From the NCBI RefSeq assembly GCF_963675165.1, contig NC_087377.1:7829122-7893121 (forward strand): 64,000 nucleotides of DNA, given 5' to 3'. Position numbers and translations under genes: made by a program. Source of the DNA: Halichondria panicea (taxonomy: Eukaryota; Porifera; Demospongiae; Suberitida; Halichondriidae). The notes beneath the pieces are model-generated. The model was not told the origin of the DNA. It searched no databases and saw only the letters and a program-made list of their open reading frames with translations. Positions within the stretch are counted from its first letter, which is position 1; every line of letters begins with the position of its first letter. Below are positions 1 to 11,256 of this stretch, one piece after another.

Positions 1-760
1 TTAGTTAATGATCTTTACCCACAATAACAGCTTGGAACTTGCACTTGAATGTTCCTTCTCCTTGACAATGGTTCTGTGTTGGTTTTGTAGATCTTGCCTC
101 TATCTCATCTCATGGATTGGAGTGTGACACAGTGACATTGATCAGCTTGTCTCAAATCCCTGTATCAAAAGGACTTGTATGTTTGCCGTATAAACTCAGT
201 GCGACATCTTCACATAATTATAGGCCTACCATTGACTAGTTGATGTGAGTCTCTATAATTGGCAAGGTATATACGGGTGTAATACAGTGGAATCTCCATA
301 AAACAGATGCCATTAATTGCGGGACAGCCTTTTGGCCGCTTCATAGAGAGGTGGTTCTTGTTAGAGTTTCGATTGCCAACCACATGTATAATATTGAGTA
401 AATTCTGCTACAAATGTCTTTGAACTTTTCTAACTGTTTTTCTAGTTTATATTCATGTTCTGATTCTGGGAGGTTATTTGTTAAAGTTGCTCGTTATACA
501 GATTAGAGAGGTGGCCGCTCCTGAGAGGTTGCTTTTACATTGTAGTTTCAATCTCTAGACCTGAGCGCTTGGCCGTTTTATAGCGTGTGGTGCTCTTCAG
601 ATGTGTTCGTTATATTAATGAAGGTTCCAATGCATTTTGTTCTTTCATATACATGTAGTCATTATAGGCTTGGGTACGTGGCTGCGAGTATTAATAGCTG
701 GGTAGTATTTTCTGCAATACTGTATCGACTACAGAGTTCAATAACTATGATGGAACCATG
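1..760. repeat. Segment P copy 1 of 3
   Basis: The block opens with TTAGTTAATGATCTTTACCC and shares that start and several later stretches with 1495-2425 and 5393-6590 (the GTGTGACACAG segment, the GATCAGCTTGTCTC segment, the CCGTATAAACTCAG segment). Around 290-600 it carries extra sequence absent from the other copies, probably an insertion. I see no convincing exon here. It reads as the most decayed member of a local tandem duplication. Confidence 0.6.
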
Positions 761-1494
761 AAAGACTGTATAATAAGCCATTAATTGAGGTTTGATTCAC
801 TCACTGTACTGCAGAGGATAAACTTGCCGCAGGAAAGCTGCATAATACATTCAAACAATGCCCAAACAGCTTGATTTTAAATTTTGTTGTACTACATATC
901 TGCGACTCTGTGACAGGATACATGTACATGCATGCAGTCCCTTATTTTCCATTTCCCATGTGTAATTGAACTGTCTGTCTCCCCAGCAGTGTTGGACTAC
1001 ATTGATCTCTCCACCACCCTCACATTCTCTGCCAAGTGCTGGCACCTCGGGTGCCTGTGTGCAATTATCAACTATGGATGTACATAGGAGTCTAGATCTA
1101 CAGAAAGGTTGAGTGTAGAGCTGCATGGAGTCCACCCCAAGTCACTGTATAGCCACTCCCTCCATAACTCGTCACTCTAATGGACAATAATTATGATGAT
1201 GGTCAGTGATGGAGCTTCAATGTACACGTATTACATTATGTTGTAGTATATAATACGTTGCAGTATAGGCTTAACTATAATTATACTATAATAATTTTAT
1301 AGTCAGGGTGTCATACATGCAGGGGAAGGGGGATATCCCCCTCTGGCTCCAACCCCCCCCCCTAAAATTTGCATTCAGGTTACTATAGTTGTATGGCTGA
1401 GTTTCCATAGCTGGCAATGCTACAGGAAATTGTCAGTTACTTTTCAAAATCATGCCCAAAATCCTGGTAACACACTAAAAGTATAATTGTTTTG
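761..1494. other. No gene recognised
   Basis: This is spacer between copies 1 and 2 of segment P. It holds AT-rich words and a C-rich run at 1353-1363. The longest open frame (minus strand, 851-1135) has no recognisable domain and looks fortuitous. Confidence 0.5.
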
Positions 1495-2425
1495 TTAATG
1501 ATCTTTACCCACATGAATTAATTCTGTTTCTTCTCCTTAACAGCTAGTGGTCCGATGTTGTGTTTGTGGATCCTCTATCCGGATTGAAGTGTGACACAGT
1601 ATGTACTGACATTAATTGATCAGCTTGTCTCCAATTCCTGGATCAACATGCAGGTTGTTTTACTTGCCGTATAAACTCAGTAGATTATTACGTCTTCACA
1701 TGTATATCATTGACTACTTTATGCAGTACACCTCACATAGAACTGTCTGGACATGCTATGACATGCTATATCTCTCTAGACTCGTGCGCCATCACTGGTG
1801 CATGACGTACAAAGTGCTGGCTTAAGAGTCTAATGTATCTCTGGAGGGGACAATCATCATCCTCAATATCACCACCATGCATGCACTGATGACTCAGCAC
1901 TTGGTGAGTATCTTCATTATGGGTGCGTGGCTGTGAATATTACTTGCTAGGTAGTATTTCCTCCTACAATAGTCGTATTAATATCGTGTGGGCTTCGTGG
2001 AAAGCTTTGATTGCCATTGTGACTGACACAATATTGTAGAGAGACATTCACACTGAGGCTGACCAAACCCACTCGAGTACTTGTTGTCATGACCGGACTG
2101 GATCGAGATGGCAGTCAGTGTATTCAAAACACTGTCACCAGTACAGTGTTGTATGTCCATGCAGGTGGGGACAATAGCAACAGCATGTTCCTGTTTAACA
2201 TAAAATGTGAGTGGGACAACTCCACACTAGCTGGAGTTTGTATTTCAGTAAGTAACTTAATTAGAATGCACCTATGTATCTGTGTGCCAAATCGGAGTGC
2301 ACTTGTAAACACATTATCTTGCTTATAATAATTATTATAGGTTACTGTGTGTTGTACGAAAAATTTAATGCTGTCACATGATCTCTATAGCCTTGTGTAC
2401 ATCTTGACCTGTTAAATGCTTAAGG
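1495..2425. repeat. Segment P copy 2 of 3
   Basis: This is the best preserved copy. Landmarks shared with 5393-6590 are the CGTGCGCCATCACTGGTGCA stretch (1784 and 5781), the GGGTGCGTGGCTGTGAATAT stretch and the 3' portion ending near GTACAG. It includes the candidate exon at 2040-2247, of which copy 3 has lost roughly 120 bases. Confidence 0.65.
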
Positions 2426-5120
2426 TACAGTGGTTTGCAGAACAGTTGTCATACTCAGAGTAGCAGTAGGCGGTGACTCTCTAGTGTTGTGTGGTTTTGT
2501 GGTCTTTTCACTAGATCATTATGCCTCGGTGCGCATGCATGCGCAAGCGAGTTATACGGTTGACTAAGTGTGTTTGTGTGTCTGTGTATATATGTGTGTG
2601 TGTGTGTGTAGACTGCTACAGCTGCTCAAGGATCAATGAAGTGCAAGTAAGAGTTTCTATAGGCTTCTAGTCATGTTTTCTTGGATTCTAATTTGTGGAT
2701 TTGCAAAATAATGCTTCGTTCTTAAATTATGCCTAGTTTTGCTTACTTGGAAAGCCATTGCAGCCTTTTCAGAAGAGCAGGTAGCTAAAATTGTTTACCG
2801 AGTGTTGCTACTCTACTTAGTAGTTAGCTCTGCACTAGAACGCTAGGTATTATAGCTGCAAGAGTGAGAAGATGAGAAGAGAGCTGCAAGGTTCTGCTGA
2901 TGGCAGCCATTAATTTTAGACTTAAACTTTTGGTATCGATCGTTTTTAACAACAATCATGGTCGATTATTACCCACTCCTTGAGTTTTCATGCAGCAAAT
3001 TGAAAAAAATTTCATCATGTCATCAGGGCCGTAGATAGCTTAGGTTTGCAGGGGTGGCAAAATAACAGCTGAAAATTTTTACTAGGTCAACTGTTATTTC
3101 ATATCCTCTGAGTATGGCAACTTCCAACTTGCTGTGGAACCAACTTAGAGCAACTAAAACAGGGTAGCTTGAACTAGGAAGGTTCCCAGAGGCGCAGTGG
3201 AGCTCAGAATTTTCCCTAAAAGCTTCAGCCTGCCCACATCTTATTGGGCATGTGCAGATCAATAATTTAGCAGATCTGAGAATGCCAGGGGGGGCAACTG
3301 CCCCGCTGTCTACAGCCCTGATTATTGTGTATAAAATTAAGCTGTTCACGCTCAATGTACCTTACTTAAATTAACTTTTAGTTTAACACCTTATGTTATG
3401 TAATAATTTACTACTACTTTAACCATGATTTGATGTTGATGTTGATATCATACTCATTGTTAAAATGCTCCACTTCCTCCCTTTGTTGTTGTGTGAGCCT
3501 CTGGGGCCCCCTCCACGTATTTAAGGTTTTGTTTAACTTTTTTGCCTCACTTCATTTAACTTCGATTTACCCTCACTGTACCCTGTATTATCAGTTGATG
3601 TTTTTCTTCTCAATCTAAGAATTTGGTTAAGCTACACTGTGAATTCAATTTGTCTGTAACTAGTTGTTGTTTGCCTATAGCTATAGGAGCCTGTCTCTAG
3701 CTAATTTGTCTAGCCTGTCTAGAATCCCTCTACACCAAGATAAGAGCTCAACATAAGCTATTAGTAGCTTTATGTTATGTAGCTTTGGCATATCCATGCA
3801 CCGAGGCATCAGCACCTGCGGTGCTTTCATTTACTCATGAGTCATGAATCATGAATGTGACTGCAAAGAGTTTCTTCCATCAACTGCATGCGTTGAGCTG
3901 TACCACCTTTAATTAATCTTCTGAATATGGTGTGTATATAGCTTCCCACAAGAAAAGTACTGAAGAGTAGTTCAAATTTAATGAACGCTGTGTGTTTGAA
4001 TTTTAACTACTCTCTTCAGTGCTGCTCCTGCTAACATGCCTGCACCATAATTATTCAGAGGAATTATTAAAAGTGATGGTCAGTACAGCTCTTGACAGCA
4101 ACTTTGAAGAGGACTCATTCCATGAATTGATTTTTAATCATGAGTAAAAGGTCTAGTGAACCACAAAACCACAAAACACTCGAGAGTCACCGACTCACCG
4201 CCTACTGCTACTCTGAGTATGACAACTGTTCTGCAAACCACTGTAACTGCCAAGGTTCTATAGTGATTTCCTAATCAAATTACCCTATTATAATTATGTC
4301 TGCATGTAAAAACACGCAGATTCTCAACCCATCGGTATTTCCGAGGGTGTGTGGTTTGGACAGAGTGCGATCAATAGGAGGACACTGCGACAGTTTGCTA
4401 TTACTGTGGATGCATACTGTCTCAACCAGATAGTCCCAGTGTTCGAGGACAGGCCAATCAGAAATGGTGCGTCATTATTAACAGTAACGCAGCAGGATAC
4501 TGCATGTATAGTGCAAAGTAGTATAATAATTCAGTATTTTCCATTTTGTCTGTTCTGAGACTCTCCAACGTATATACAGATAATACTCAGTGCAGTCAGC
4601 ACTTCACTAACCAACAATACGAGTTTGACCCCGCCTCTGGAAATGTGACTGTGGAGTGGGAGGGAACTGGACCCGACGCAACTGTTCAAGTCAGCCAGTT
4701 CATGTGCATATTACCCAATACGGGCATATTTTCCTGTAAGTACCAGAAAAAGAATGCTGCGTAAAAGTATACCGTATAGCGGGTAATTATTTTCGTATTG
4801 CATGGTGAGCATTTTGTATTATCGTATTGTAGACATCATCCGAAATTGATCTACCTACCGCAATAGGTTCTCTTATAATTTATATGTTGAGCCGTACGAA
4901 TGCAAAATATTTAATTGAGTACGAAAATGTTCACCAACAACTCGCGCTATACAGTATAATTATGCAGCCATTATGTATAGCACATAAAATAACGGTGATC
5001 TCAATCACCACGTTGTTTCATATTTTCACCCAATACAGGTATTAGTCCCCTTGTTATCACCGGTTTGTCCCCTGGAAACCACACCCTTTCGTCGCATCAG
5101 TGGGAATCAGTGGATATACA
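2040..5120 (+). CDS. Exon chain of an extracellular Ig-like gene (partial)
   Basis: Four exons can be read with matching phase: 2040-2247 (ends phase 0), 4364-4466 (starts 0, ends 1), 4580-4735 (1 to 1) and 5039 onward. Each is flanked by AG and GT. The third and fourth exons give a cysteine-spaced pattern, VTVEWEGTG then FMCIL then FSC, followed across the junction by ISP and GLSPGNHTL. Animal secreted and membrane proteins show this layout in Ig-fold repeats. The frame closes at a TAA near 5146, and I cannot place the donor of exon four or any start, signal peptide or membrane span. A 1.8 kb nested MITE sits in the intron between exons one and two. It could be the remains of a larger gene or a decaying paralogue. 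The phase agreement argues that the exons were once real, but the function is unknown. Confidence 0.45.
2521..3809. repeat. Dispersed repeat family R1 nested in MITE M1
   Basis: It starts ATGCCTCGGTGCGCATGC and contains the inverted match GCACCGAGGCAT at 3798-3809. The left 400 bases (GTGTGTGT tract, GACTGCTACAGCTGCTCAAG, TTCTATAGGCTTCTAG) recur near 23497, 26240, 32300, 39004, 43047 and 43317. It splits the M1 element, whose internal sequence resumes near 3828. No coding potential recognised. Confidence 0.6.
3025..3320. mobile_element. Short hAT-like MITE nested inside R1
   Basis: The left end CAGGGCCGTAGATAG at 3025 matches, inverted, TGTCTACAGCCCTG ending at 3320. The element is about 300 bp with no useful open frame of its own; the minus-strand frame at 3023-3355 is just its antisense. 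Target duplication is not clear. Confidence 0.5.
4770..4956. mobile_element. MITE family M2, copy 1
   Basis: It begins TACCGTATAGCGGGTAATT and ends CTCGCGCTATACAGTA, so the ends are inverted. Related copies are at 9369-9570 and 19531-19768. The probable target is TA. Length is about 190 bp and it is non-coding. Confidence 0.65.
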
Positions 5121-5392
5121 AGGATGGTCCCTACGAGCTTACTCATAACCATCAGAACAAACTTCATAAATGTTTATGCTGACATGTAATTATATAATTA
5201 TTCATAGCATAATAATACTGTTATAGCTGTCGATAATTTAAGGACAAGTAGATATCATCACGTCCATCAAAAAACATTGTATATAGCTAAGTGAACATTA
5301 GCTATAATTTTATAAGTGAATAACCATTTTTTGTGTCAAATTGACTGTATGTTTGCCATTATTTGTGTAAGCATAATTATAGCTGAGTTTTG

Positions 5393-6590
5393 TTAATGAT
5401 CTTTACCCACAAACTCGGCTATAATTATGACAATGGTCATAATTATAGCAGGTCTCTAGACTAGACTCTTCTACTATATGATTGCAGCAGCACAAGGCTA
5501 GCTATTAGTGACTATAGCCAATGATGTTGTGTTTGTGGATCCTCTAGTATCATATTTTCACCCAATACAGGTATTAGTCCCCTTGGATTAGAGTGTGACA
5601 CAGTATGTACTGACATTAATTGATCAGCTTGTCTCCAATGCCTGCATGGATCAACAGGTCAATCTACTAGCCGTATAAACCGTCAGTATTACGTCTATTG
5701 ACTGCTTTATGCATGCAGTACACATCACATAGAACTGTCTGGACATGCTGTGAGTGTGATACGCTAGATCTCTCTAGACTCGTGCGCCATCACTGGTGCA
5801 TGACGTACAAAAAGTGCTGGCTTGAGAGTCTAAGGTATCTCTGGAGGGGACAATCATCATTCAATATACATGTGTATATCACCATCATGCACTGATGACT
5901 CAGCACTTGGTGAGCTCGAGTATCTTCATAATAATTATAATTATTGGCTTGGGTGCGTGGCTGTGAATATTACTTGCTGGGTAGTATATTTCCTCCTGCA
6001 ATACTCTATTAATATTGGGTGGGCTTTGTGGAAACCTTTGATGTGGCCATTGTGACTGACACAATAATTATTATAGAGAGACACTCACACTGAGGCTTAC
6101 CAAACAGCACTTGTTGTCGTGACCAGAACACTCCACACTATAGCTGGAGTTTGTATTTAGTTAATTAGAACACATGCACCTACCTTAAGGTGACACATTT
6201 TCGCGTGTATTAATTTCTGCTATTTCTGCGAGAGAGTAAAATCGCAAAAATTAGTACTCGCAAATAATTGGCCGCCCTCTTGTTTAATGTATCCAGATTG
6301 ACATTTCGCAAAAAATATACCAGCAAAATGTACAAAACTATAAAAACGCAAACAAATCTACAGTAGTACCTGTGAAAATATGTCACCTTAAGGTACGTAT
6401 GTTAGATAAGTGTTTGAATCTAATCTGTGTGCCAAGGATGAGCTCATCGAGTGCTAAAAGTTAAAACACATGATCTTGTTATTTTAGGTTACTGTGTGTT
6501 CTACGAAAAATTTAATGGTGTCACATGATCTCTATATAGTCTTGTGCACAGCTTGACCTGTTAAAATATGCTTGAGGTACAGGACATTGT
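5393..6590. repeat. Segment P copy 3 of 3, chimeric
   Basis: It matches copy 2 from TTTGTTAATGATCTTTACCC to the GTACAGGACATTG region. Bases 5548-5584 repeat, almost exactly, the intron/exon boundary at 5018-5054 (ACCCAATACAGGTATTAGTC), so a piece of the exon chain has been copied in. The counterpart of the 2040-2247 exon is truncated here at about 6070-6155. Confidence 0.6.
6181..6395. mobile_element. MITE with TACCTTAAGGTGACA termini
   Basis: The inverted ends are TACCTTAAGGTGACACATTT at the left and ATGTCACCTTAAGGTA at the right. Segment P copy 2 has no such insert between its homologous flanks (about 2267-2280), giving an empty site. It is 215 bp and non-coding. Confidence 0.7.
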
Positions 6591-6759
6591 ATAAACATTG
6601 CATCAGTTTAATAAAGTGAGTCATGAATAATTGACATGTGTATGATAACAGTAGATCTACATACTGAGTATAGACTAGACTCTTCTACTAGACTATATGA
6701 TTGCAGCAGCACAAGGCTAGGCTAGAAATAGTGACTATAGCCAACAACTCCAACTTCTC

Positions 6760-9700
6760 ATGAAAAACATGAACATACTCCGAAAGCAAGTCACTGTAAG
6801 CTGCCCATTGACAGTCTCTTGATGTATGATCCAACATATCCACATATACAGGTCCTGTTTGTAGTCATTATTGTTCATATTGGCTCAGAACAAAGGGGTG
6901 AGTATATCTCTAGGTGTATAACAACTCGATCTTAATAATTATGGCCCGCTAGATGTAGGACCTAAAAATCTGTCATAATAAATCGTAATAATTATATTAT
7001 AATAGGATGCATGGGTGTTTTATGAGGGCTACTGTCTTTCTTCTAATCACAACGCCACTCTAATAGAAGCGCCAAGTCAACAAAATAGTTTTCCAACTGA
7101 GCACCGACAACTTGTGGGTTTTACCTATCATTTGCTGGTTTTGAGGCTTTAATTTATATAATAATAATTATGTACAACTGCATGATAACCTCGTGCCTCG
7201 TAGAAATAGCTAATAGTTCTATTGCTAAACGCCAAACTGAAATTATAGTTTTTTCTTGTGCGCCACTGATTATAATTTTTTAAAAGACAGACGGTAGCTA
7301 TAATATAGCTAGGATGTAGAATGTCAGTAAATGATCATGGTGGTAGATCCGTTATTAATTTGGATAGTTTTCTTATACACAGTTCAGGCCTCTGCAGGGA
7401 CTGGTGCTGCCAGTAGAGAGAACCACTCGATTGGGTTGTATACCAGAGGGCAGGACTGTCAGCTAGGAATGCACTGTCGATGATGATGATGGTGAACGCT
7501 CAACAATATGGCGAGGGAGTGCATTCAACTGTCCCAGCAGTTCATCTGTGATCAACTTAGCTCATTCTCTATATGAACCTAATGGAGTACGTGGTTCTTG
7601 CGGCGACTTGTCTGGCATGAGTGTTGGGGTTAGTGGAAATAACTTTACCTCTATACTGACTCTAATAGCAACTATTGGGCTGAATGGAATGACTATTGAA
7701 TGTACTCGGAGTGGTACAGTTATCTTTGGAAATGATACCTTAAGAAGTGGAGGTAATTAGTCCAGTAATTGTCAACCACGAGAATGATTTCACATTATTT
7801 TATCCCCATGCAGCCCGTCTCTCTCCCCCTCAACGCGCCATGGTGGACATCACTTCTACTTCATCCCTCACTGTTAGTTGGACCCCACCCTCTGATACCA
7901 GCAACCTGGAGGGATACCTGTTCACAGTGACTGGAGAGAATTGTGGGTGTGAGAGTATGAATATCAGTTCTGACACTACCAGTGTGAGCTGTTCTGGTTG
8001 GATGGTTAATAATCAGACATGTTCCTTTGAGGTGAGGACCGTCTCTCAAGACTGTGGGTTCACCAGTGCCCCTGTGAATGAATATGTCGTACTGATGGGT
8101 AAGTAGCCTAATTTTTAGCATGCTTCTGTAAATACATGTATGCTGTAATTTGTGTAGTACCACCTGCACCAACACAACTACGGGTGGTGTTTAGTGCATA
8201 TAAAATCGAGGTGGAATTCATGCAAGCAGTAAGTAAAGTTGAAGAAATATGTAGTAATCTCAAATTATTTGTTCCAACAGATTCTATCTCCTCTTGGTTC
8301 CAACCTTGACTCTACTATATCCTACACAGTGATGGTGGTTGGAACTAACTTCTCAATAAACTTCACTGGAGTGATTTGTGATAACAACAGATGTAATCTC
8401 ACAATCCCTAATTCTCAACTCTCTACTTATAATGTCAGTTACATGTACATTGTCAGCGTGGTGGCCTCTAACATATTTGGCTTTGGACCTTCTGCAGTTT
8501 ATGTTGGTAGGTTAAAATAATAGGCTGAAAGTAATCCTATCCTTGCAATAACTGTTGTGTTCCTTGCCCCATGCACAGAATGCAACCCAGAAGACCTTGG
8601 TAACTCCACTTTTCTGAATGGACTTGGAAAGGTCAATGTATCAAACGGACTAATTCACTACAGTGGCGTGTCTCCTGACTCTATTGCAATGTTACGATGC
8701 AATGATGGGTACAGAGCAAACTCCTTCCTCAACAGGACGTGCATGTTTGATGGACAATGGAGTGAGGGGGCATTGGAGTGTGTTAGAGTGGATGGAAAAA
8801 CTGTTTCGCCTCGTAAGTTAGAATTGTCTTTCTTGTTACACTTGATCAAATTCGTTGTTCAATATCGATATCTACTTCTTTCCCAATCCCTTTCGATGTT
8901 AATGCGTTGTGGAGTTACATTGACTGTTATTGTAGATGGTTATTATTATGCGTTCTAAGTAGATGTAAGTTGAGAAGCCCTCATCTTTGAAACCAGTATG
9001 GACAAAACCATACTTTTTTCTCAGGTATCACACCTGCCTGTCCTCTATACTGTGCTGTTTTGGTTGGTGTTTTTGTGTCTGTAACCGTGGTCGTGTTGAT
9101 AATCGTTTGTATTGCGATTGCACTCTACATTCTGAAGAAGTATGGAAGAGAACGCTTCGCTTCAATCAACATGTCTGAAAAGGTTCAATATCGAGCCAAT
9201 CTAGAGTAAGTTTTAATCCAGTAAAAATGATCGAGTTTCTTCATCGATTATTGATTCTATACTTAGGAGTCCAAACACAAATGAATCATCACTGTCCCTA
9301 GTCGATACGCAGCCATCAAAAGCCAAGATAAATGTCAACAGGTGAGTATTGCATGCATGTACTCTACACATATAGCGGGTAATTTTCGTGAAAAAATTCG
9401 TTCAACTCGTAAAACGGTGGTTTTCATGAGTAAAAATTTCATTTAGTCTCGTTGCCTGCCTGCATTCCTACGTTCCGCTAAGCCACGCCTACGTTAAAAT
9501 TTCGTGGAGGTCAGCTTGCCTACGAAAATAACGAATATTTTACCCCACGAAAATTACCCGCTATACGGTAATCAACTGTAGATTATCTGATATCATGTGT
9601 TGTCTACAGGAGCGAGCCATCCCAATCAGCTCAGGTGGATACGTATGCAAACCCTGAAGACTTCATTAAAACACCACCACACATGCATCCACAAAAGAAC

Positions 9701-9790
9701 GAGGAAGCGGAGGATCTGAAATCCCTTAATGTAGAGATCACTAATGATGAAGTGTCGGTGAGCCACAATGTATGTTTTGTTCATGCATAA
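6760..9790 (+). pseudogene. Receptor copy A: signal peptide, Ig-like, FN3 x2, sushi, TM (disrupted)
   Basis: Exons by comparison with intact copy B: 6760-6795 (ATG), 6852-6897 (hydrophobic signal segment), 7383-7752 (Ig-like), 7814-8098 (FN3), 8158-8228, 8281-8506 (second FN3), 8579-8812 (sushi/CCP with the LRC, GY, RTC, GQWS, EC pattern), 9025-9205 (transmembrane helix, then a short basic stretch), 9267-9341, and 9610 to a TAA at 9788-9790. The Ig-like exon is broken twice. Relative to B it is 370 nt rather than a multiple of three, and the frame homologous to B meets TAG at 7464-7466 where B has a Tyr codon; the spliced frame meets TGA at 7481. The exon is phase 1-1, so skipping it would restore an open frame from signal peptide to tail. 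Copy A lacks the last two cytoplasmic exons of B. It is a pseudogene, or a gene expressing only an Ig-less form. Confidence 0.7.
9369..9570. mobile_element. MITE family M2, copy 2 (intron of receptor A)
   Basis: It lies in the intron between 9341 and 9610. Ends are TATAGCGGGTAATTTTCGTG and, inverted, CGAAAATTACCCGCTATACG. The homologous introns of copy B (35818-35877) and copy D (38121-38184) lack it, so it inserted after the receptor copies separated. Confidence 0.75.
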
Positions 9791-10842
9791 TTATGTCTGT
9801 AACTTTGGGTGTCGTTATTGTTGTGGTTTAAAGATGGCTTGTTTTAACTATTATGCTGTATAGGTGTATATAGTCTTTTTGTCTATAGCTATAATTGCAA
9901 ACATACGTACATGTACATGTACGTGTAGCAGCATTATTGTCGACACTGATAGCTGTATAATTATTAAGTACATGGGAACACAGAGCAGCTTGTCACTGTA
10001 GTGTAGTGTTGGCATTTAGCTTTGTATACAGTATAGACATGCATGCATTAATGTTGACATTATTAAAAGCTCAGGGAAATTGGGTCATTAATTGGAACTA
10101 CAACATTACTGATTTCGTGTATAAGCTTATAATTGTCTGTGTACAAATTATTGTGATTATCTGTACCTCTGTTTCCCTGTATGATAGCGAATCTATCCAT
10201 TGTTTGCTGTTGTGTCATTGTTAATTCACTTTCCTACGAATCACTGCCGAGTTTCACAACTACTATAAAGGATGTCGAGTGTCTATATAAAAAACAAAGA
10301 TTTGACTTGTGACGGAATGCCAATTTATGTATGACTGCAATTATGGTGATCCGTTAGTGTTGTACTGCTATAATAGCTATAGTGCATTGTACATTAATCA
10401 CATAATTATAATAATAATTATGCACACATGCTTTATGTACAGTGTGCTCAGTACGAGAACATTGAAGTAGCCAGACCTGTTGAAGTAACCTCTCAAAACA
10501 AGTGTACTCTGAAGTTTTTGATGCCTTGCCAAAAGGAAAGTCCAAAATAATTGTGAAGTAAGCCAAATAAACATAAAATCATTTACTCTCAGTTGACAGC
10601 TTGCGTAACTAAAGCTCCGTTTGATCACACATGTAGTGTAAATTATTATTGAATTTCATTGATTTGTTATTTCATTGATTGTTAATTATCATTAAAAATG
10701 TTCTTTCATGTTTCCATCATTTACCTGCCACGTATACTCACTGATAGACCAACTTTAATTGGTGCCAGAACTTCTGTTCAAGTATAATTAATTTTGGGTG
10801 TTGTTGACTTAACTATAGTAGTATAATTATACTTATTACCCA

Positions 10843-11256
10843 AGGCGCGTGAGCGGCCACGGGTATAGTAGTAAGTTTGTTTGTTTGTCTGTCTGTTCGT
10901 AATAATTATGTGAGTCTACTCACCTGGATGCCACAGCATTGCGTTTACAGCATGGATGCCTCCACACATGCAACCAGTTAAAAGTGGCAGATTTCAATGT
11001 TAAAGCGTCGTTGTCGTATAAAGCGAGCAAAAGCTAAGAATTAAGCTAAGAAGCTTAAACTTTCACGTTGCCTAGCTCTACACGCATCCTTTATTCGAGG
11101 TAGATCTACATATTTGCAGCTGAAGTGATCCTTTACCGCGGTCTCTATTAAAAGTACGTTGGTGCTTCTTTAATACTCCTTTGGTTTTTATAGATCTAGA
11201 TGTCAGATCATGTCAACAGCCGAGGGTTAGCACTTTAGTGCTCTATAGTAATAAGT
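10843..11256 (-). mobile_element. Helitron-like family H, copy in duplicon A
   Basis: Read on the plus strand it starts ACCCAAGGCGCGTGAGCGGC and ends with the hairpin AGCACTTTAGTGCT followed by CTAT (CTAG in the duplicon C copy). The body contains the CACCTGGATGCCACAGCATT and GTTTACAGCATGGATGCC units seen in the tandem array at 60398-62540. A 3' hairpin followed by CTAG is a Helitron-type terminus. No Rep or helicase is present, so it would be non-autonomous. Confidence 0.45.

Larger units (their letters stand above)
2426..4245. mobile_element. MITE family M1, copy 1 (TA target, carries nested insertions)
   Basis: The terminal inverted repeats begin CAGTGGTTTGCAGAACAG and run about 60-90 bases: left from 2428, right ending CCACTG at 4243. 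The flanking TA on both sides fits a two-base TA duplication of the Tc1/mariner type. The same termini and internal halves occur at 20369-21062, which lacks the central insertion. No transposase is present. Confidence 0.75.

Noticed and set aside
2578-2610. GT-rich tract as a regulatory element
   Set aside because: It recurs at the same place in every R1 repeat copy and is a simple-sequence part of that element.
3023-3355. 110-codon minus-strand frame
   Set aside because: It coincides with a hAT-like MITE and has no domain.
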